Shown piece by piece: positions 60,905 to 64,000 of a stretch of DNA of 64,000 nt. Under the pieces are notes generated by a model. It was given only the letters and a program-made list of their open reading frames with translations. It ran no database searches and was not told where the DNA came from. This DNA is from Vibrio sp. ES.051. GTDB taxonomy: Bacteria > Pseudomonadota > Gammaproteobacteria > Enterobacterales > Vibrionaceae. Position numbers and translations under genes: made by a program. The DNA is taken from positions 496,001 through 560,000 of the forward strand of contig NZ_PDJL01000004.1 in the NCBI RefSeq assembly GCF_002563795.1, read 5' to 3'. The first letter of the stretch is position 1; the number at the start of each line of letters is the position of its first letter.

Positions 60905-61792
60905 TTACTGCCAATCTTGGCAAAATTCGATAAAAGTTTTGAGGAGCGGGTTTTGGTATTTCTCTTTGTGCACGAGTAACCAAAATCGGCGTTTCATGTC
61001 TAAAGGCATATCGAGAACCCTTACACGCCCGTCACGAATAGCGGGCTCTGCCGACAGGCGTGATAAACAGCCTAATCCCAATCCAGCAGAGACGGAATTA
61101 ATCAGCGCTTCTGTTGTGTTGAGTTGAAATGCTTCTTGCCAATGCTCCAAGCGCGGCGCGACGACTCGCATGAAAAACTCACGCGATCCTGAACCTGCCT
61201 CTCGCAATATCCACTCGCTGTTTTCAAGTTCCGCTAAGTTCACCACGCCTTCGCACGCGACTGGGTAATTTGGTGTGCAGATGACACACATTTCATCGTC
61301 GCTAAACTGTGTCGATTGCAACTCTGGGTGGAGCGTTTTTCCTTCAATAAGTGCGATATCCAGCTCGTAGTCGGTCAGCATGTCGCAAATTTGTGTTGAG
61401 TTGGAAATGAACAGGCTTTGCGAGCGGTGATTCGTTTGTTGGCGAAATTCGCTGAGCAAGTAGGGTGCGACTTGATTGCCGATGGTGTCACTCGCGCCAA
61501 TGCGAAGTTGACCAGAAAGCGCTTGATCGCCATTAAAAATGCCTTCTATGTCCTTAGCACGATTGAGCAGTTCATCTGCTAAAGGCAGCAGTTTTTGTCC
61601 TTCTTGGTTGAGGATTAAACGGTTATTCACGCGATCAAAGAGGTGATGACCAATTTGTTTTTCTAACTCTGACAGCGCCATGCTCACCGCTGCTTTAGAG
61701 AGAAATAGGCTCTCTGATGCCGCAGTCAGGGTCTTATGTTGGGTGATCGTCGTGAACACTTTGAGTTGTTTAAGCGAAATGTGACTTGCCAT
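60905..61792 (-). CDS. LysR-family regulator beside a TDT transporter
   Basis: A 295-residue protein with helix-turn-helix LTAASESLFLSKAAVSMALSELEKQIG and a LysR substrate domain. It resembles YeiE-type regulators. It is divergent from the TDT transporter at 61902, so that gene is its probable target. The effector, perhaps a sulfur compound, is only a guess. Confidence 0.85.
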   Translation of the reverse strand: MASHISLKQLKVFTTITQHKTLTAASESLFLSKAAVSMALSELEKQIGHHLFDRVNNRLILNQEGQKLLPLADELLNRAKDIEGIFNGDQALSGQLRIGASDTIGNQVAPYLLSEFRQQTNHRSQSLFISNSTQICDMLTDYELDIALIEGKTLHPELQSTQFSDDEMCVICTPNYPVACEGVVNLAELENSEWILREAGSGSREFFMRVVAPRLEHWQEAFQLNTTEALINSVSAGLGLGCLSRLSAEPAIRDGRVRVLDMPLDMKRRFWLLVHKEKYQNPLLKTFIEFCQDWQ

Positions 61793-61901
61793 GGTTCACC
61801 GTTTAGTAATTTTGAACGTTTGTTTTAAATAATTAGATATATCGGAACGAAGTGCAAGCGTATTATATGTGTTATCGAAAGTGAGTCTGGTTGAGGTGAT
61901 C

Positions 61902-62876
61902 ATGATTCAGAAAACAAAAGCAAAAGTAATGGGAGCGCCAACTCCGATGGCTGGGTTGGCTCTTGGTATTGCAAGCTTAGGCTGGAGTTGGGAAAACTTC
62001 GCCGAATTGCATGGTTACGGACAGTGGATTAGCGCGAGTATTGCAAGCATGTTGTTGGTGGTACTGGCAATCAAGTTTTTGCTCCATCGCCACCTATTAA
62101 GAGAAGATCTTGCTCATCCGGTTGTGGGTAGCGTGGTGCCGACATTTGCGATGGGGACGATGGTGGTATCGAACTCTCTTGGCCATTTTTACCCAATGGC
62201 TGGTGATGTGCTTTGGCTGATTGCAGTGGTTCTGCACGTCGTCTTTTTGGTGAGTTTTGTTTACCATCGCGCCAAAGACTTTGAATTACACCACATGGTT
62301 CCGAGCTGGTTTGTGCCTCCCGTCGGTATTATCGTGGCGGATGTGTCTTTCTCTGGCAATCCGGTTTTAGTGCCAGTGGCGCAAGGTGCCTTGATGTTTG
62401 GTATGGTGGCGTACGCGGTTATGTTACCGGTGATGATTTACCGTTTTATGTTTACTCACGAAGTTCCGGATGTGGCAAAACCAACCATGGCGATTATGGC
62501 GGCACCGGCGAGTCTATCCTTAGCCGGATACTTGACTGTGACAGCAACCCCATCACCAGTGATTATTGCCATGTTATTCGGTATTGCGGTGTTAATGACG
62601 GCTATTATCTACTTAGCGTTTTTTAAACTACTCAGACTGCCATTCAGTCCAGGCTATGCCGCGTTCACTTTCCCAATGGTGATTGGGGCTACAGCATTGT
62701 TTAAAATGGCAAATTGGATGGAATTGCAAGGGTTAGCCTCGGAGTATGTACAACAAGTGCGTGATTTAGCCGGTATTGAGCTCATTATTGCAACAATTGT
62801 GGTCTCTTATGTGGCATTACAATACATCAAAAACTTGTTGATTAAACCGAATTTGAAGTCGATAAAACTGACCTAG
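61902..62876 (+). CDS. TDT-family (TehA/SLAC1-like) membrane transporter
   Basis: The start at the ATG at 61902 (GAGGTGAT ribosome site) gives 324 residues; upstream Met codons are unlikely. Ten hydrophobic helices follow the TDT layout, with APTPMAGLALGIASLG at the N-terminus and a conserved proline-rich segment MVPSWFVPPVGI. The family includes tellurite, dicarboxylate and sulfite exporters. The substrate is not clear here. Confidence 0.85.
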   Translation: MIQKTKAKVMGAPTPMAGLALGIASLGWSWENFAELHGYGQWISASIASMLLVVLAIKFLLHRHLLREDLAHPVVGSVVPTFAMGTMVVSNSLGHFYPMAGDVLWLIAVVLHVVFLVSFVYHRAKDFELHHMVPSWFVPPVGIIVADVSFSGNPVLVPVAQGALMFGMVAYAVMLPVMIYRFMFTHEVPDVAKPTMAIMAAPASLSLAGYLTVTATPSPVIIAMLFGIAVLMTAIIYLAFFKLLRLPFSPGYAAFTFPMVIGATALFKMANWMELQGLASEYVQQVRDLAGIELIIATIVVSYVALQYIKNLLIKPNLKSIKLT

Positions 62877-62901
62877 ACAAGCGTTAAACCAAACTTAGAA
62901 A

Positions 62902-62935
62902 AGAAGCCTCTTGAGTTAACTTAAGAGGCTTTTTC
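62902..62935 (+). terminator. Terminator after the TDT transporter
   Basis: AAGCCTCTT (62904-62912) pairs with AAGAGGCTT (62923-62931), followed by TTTC. Confidence 0.88.
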
Positions 62936-63212
62936 TATGGGGTGGATGAGGACTATGCTGCATTTAACGTTTATCCTGAAGTTCGTCGCTGTCTTTAATA
63001 GAAGTCACCCGAATATCTCTTTGTGGGAATTGCTCTGTTCGTCCAGAATGATTGCTCGTTCTGTCTTCCGTACATTAGCGTCTGCATAATGAGGTATCAC
63101 GATGTGGGGGATATGTAACCTTTTGCTGTTTACGAACACGAGATCACTGCGGGAATAAATAGGGCTATGCTAAGCTAGCGAACAGTTTCAATCGGCACGC
63201 GGTGTTTCCATT
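62936..63212. other. Intergenic region before recC
   Basis: No gene, RNA or operator is recognised between the TDT terminator and recC. It must contain the recC promoter, which I could not assign. Confidence 0.5.
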
Positions 63213-64000
63213 TTGTTTACTATTTACCACTCCAACCAAGTTGACGTTCTTAAATCACTTCTTGTTGAACTGATTCGACTGCGTCCATTGGAAAATCCGT
63301 TCGAAAAAGAACAAATATTGGTGCAAAGCCCAGGCATGTCCCAATGGTTAAAAATGGAGTTAGCGAAAGAGTTTGGTGTGGCAGCAAACCTCAACTTCCC
63401 ATTACCAGCCACCTTTATTTGGGAAATGTTCACGCAAGTGTTGCCTGATGTACCAACACGCAGTGCTTTCAATAAAGAGTCAATGACATGGAAGCTGATG
63501 CATCTGCTGCCGGGGCTTTTAAATCAAGAAGCATTCGCGCCGTTAGCGCAATACCTCAAAGACGACAGTGACCACTCCAAGTTGTACCAGTTGGCAGAAA
63601 AAATCGCTGATATTTTTGATGGTTACTTAGTGTACCGTCCTGAGTGGATTGCCAGTTGGGAAGCTGGGCAAACGGTTGCTGAACTGGAAGAAGACCATCC
63701 ATGGCAGCCTATTTTATGGCAAGCGTTGTATGAACACACGGAATCACTAGGTCAGTCTCCTTATCATCGTGCCAATCTTTATGAACACTTTATTGACACG
63801 TTAGAAAACTTTAACGGCCATTTCGACCATCTGCCAAAGCGATTGTTTGTGTTTGGTATCTCCTCTTTGCCGCCACGCTATATGGATGCGCTTAAAGCGA
63901 TTGGTGAGCATATCGACGTACATTTAATGTTCACCAACCCTTGTCGTTATTACTGGGGGGAAGTTCGTGATCGCAAATATCTGGCTCGTTTGGCTGCCAA
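63213..64000 (+). CDS. recC: Exodeoxyribonuclease V gamma subunit RecC (partial, N-terminus)
   Basis: The frame runs from a TTG at 63213 to the right edge (262 codons) and reads FTIYHSNQVDVLKSLL, then ILVQSPGMSQWLKMELAKEFG and ANLNFPLPATFIWEMF, closely matching the E. coli RecC N-terminus. RecC recognises Chi in RecBCD, which repairs double-strand breaks. No ATG or GTG in frame lies near the conserved start, so TTG is the likely initiation codon. Confidence 0.95.
   Translation, partial: MFTIYHSNQVDVLKSLLVELIRLRPLENPFEKEQILVQSPGMSQWLKMELAKEFGVAANLNFPLPATFIWEMFTQVLPDVPTRSAFNKESMTWKLMHLLPGLLNQEAFAPLAQYLKDDSDHSKLYQLAEKIADIFDGYLVYRPEWIASWEAGQTVAELEEDHPWQPILWQALYEHTESLGQSPYHRANLYEHFIDTLENFNGHFDHLPKRLFVFGISSLPPRYMDALKAIGEHIDVHLMFTNPCRYYWGEVRDRKYLARLAA

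Noticed and set aside
63224..63472. Minus-strand frame at the right end
   Set aside because: It is antisense to the clear recC reading frame.

Overview
The window looks like part of the larger chromosome of a marine Vibrio, probably of the Harveyi or a related clade. The evidence is gene content and order: radA next to a second EF-G gene, gcvA divergent from a GcvB small RNA, metNIQ-gmhB-treRBC, glyA, and the leuS-to-lipA cell-envelope block. The protein sequences are also close to Vibrio and enterobacterial families. No rRNA, tRNA or CRISPR array was found.

Layout. 1-6.2 kb: a partial PilZ (cyclic-di-GMP receptor) gene, radA, a second elongation factor G and a fatty-acyl-CoA ligase. 6.6-11.8 kb: an A+T-rich accessory island. 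It encodes a signal-peptide-bearing, low-complexity repeat protein, two small secreted proteins, a periplasmic C39-like cysteine peptidase, an outer-membrane barrel and a CsgD/VpsT-type regulator. Together these resemble a functional-amyloid (Fap-like) export and fibre system with a curli-style regulator, and they are the most interesting part of the window. 12-15.9 kb: a chromate-transporter gene (chrA) split by a 1764-bp IS1634-like element with clean 5-bp target duplications, next to a divergent LysR gene. 16-22.2 kb: an EbgR-type repressor and a complete galETKM operon, whose promoter has the same layout as E. coli galP1. 22.5-36.5 kb: thiI, the GcvB sRNA, gcvA, an alpha/beta hydrolase, a DUF423 protein, rlmM, xni, ppnN, a diguanylate cyclase, a TPR protein with a degenerate GGDEF-like domain, queF, syd and a zinc-ribbon gene. 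36.6-45.2 kb: the MetJ-controlled metNIQ importer, gmhB, the TreR-controlled trehalose operon and a YitT-like protein. 45.5-59.7 kb: glyA with a PurR operator, then a long minus-strand block (leuS, lptE, holA, rsfS, rlmH, mrdA, rodA, rlpA, dacA, ybeD, lipB, lipA) for elongation-phase peptidoglycan synthesis, outer-membrane assembly and lipoylation. 59.8-64 kb: ybeL-like, LexA-controlled yebG, a LysR/TDT-transporter pair and the start of recC.

How the genes fit together. Cyclic-di-GMP signalling recurs: a PilZ receptor, a VpsT-like regulator beside the amyloid-like genes, an active-looking diguanylate cyclase and a degenerate GGDEF protein. Several regulons can be read directly from operator sequences (GalR/EbgR, CRP, MetJ, TreR, PurR, LexA). 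Several intergenic inverted-repeat elements lie between operons.
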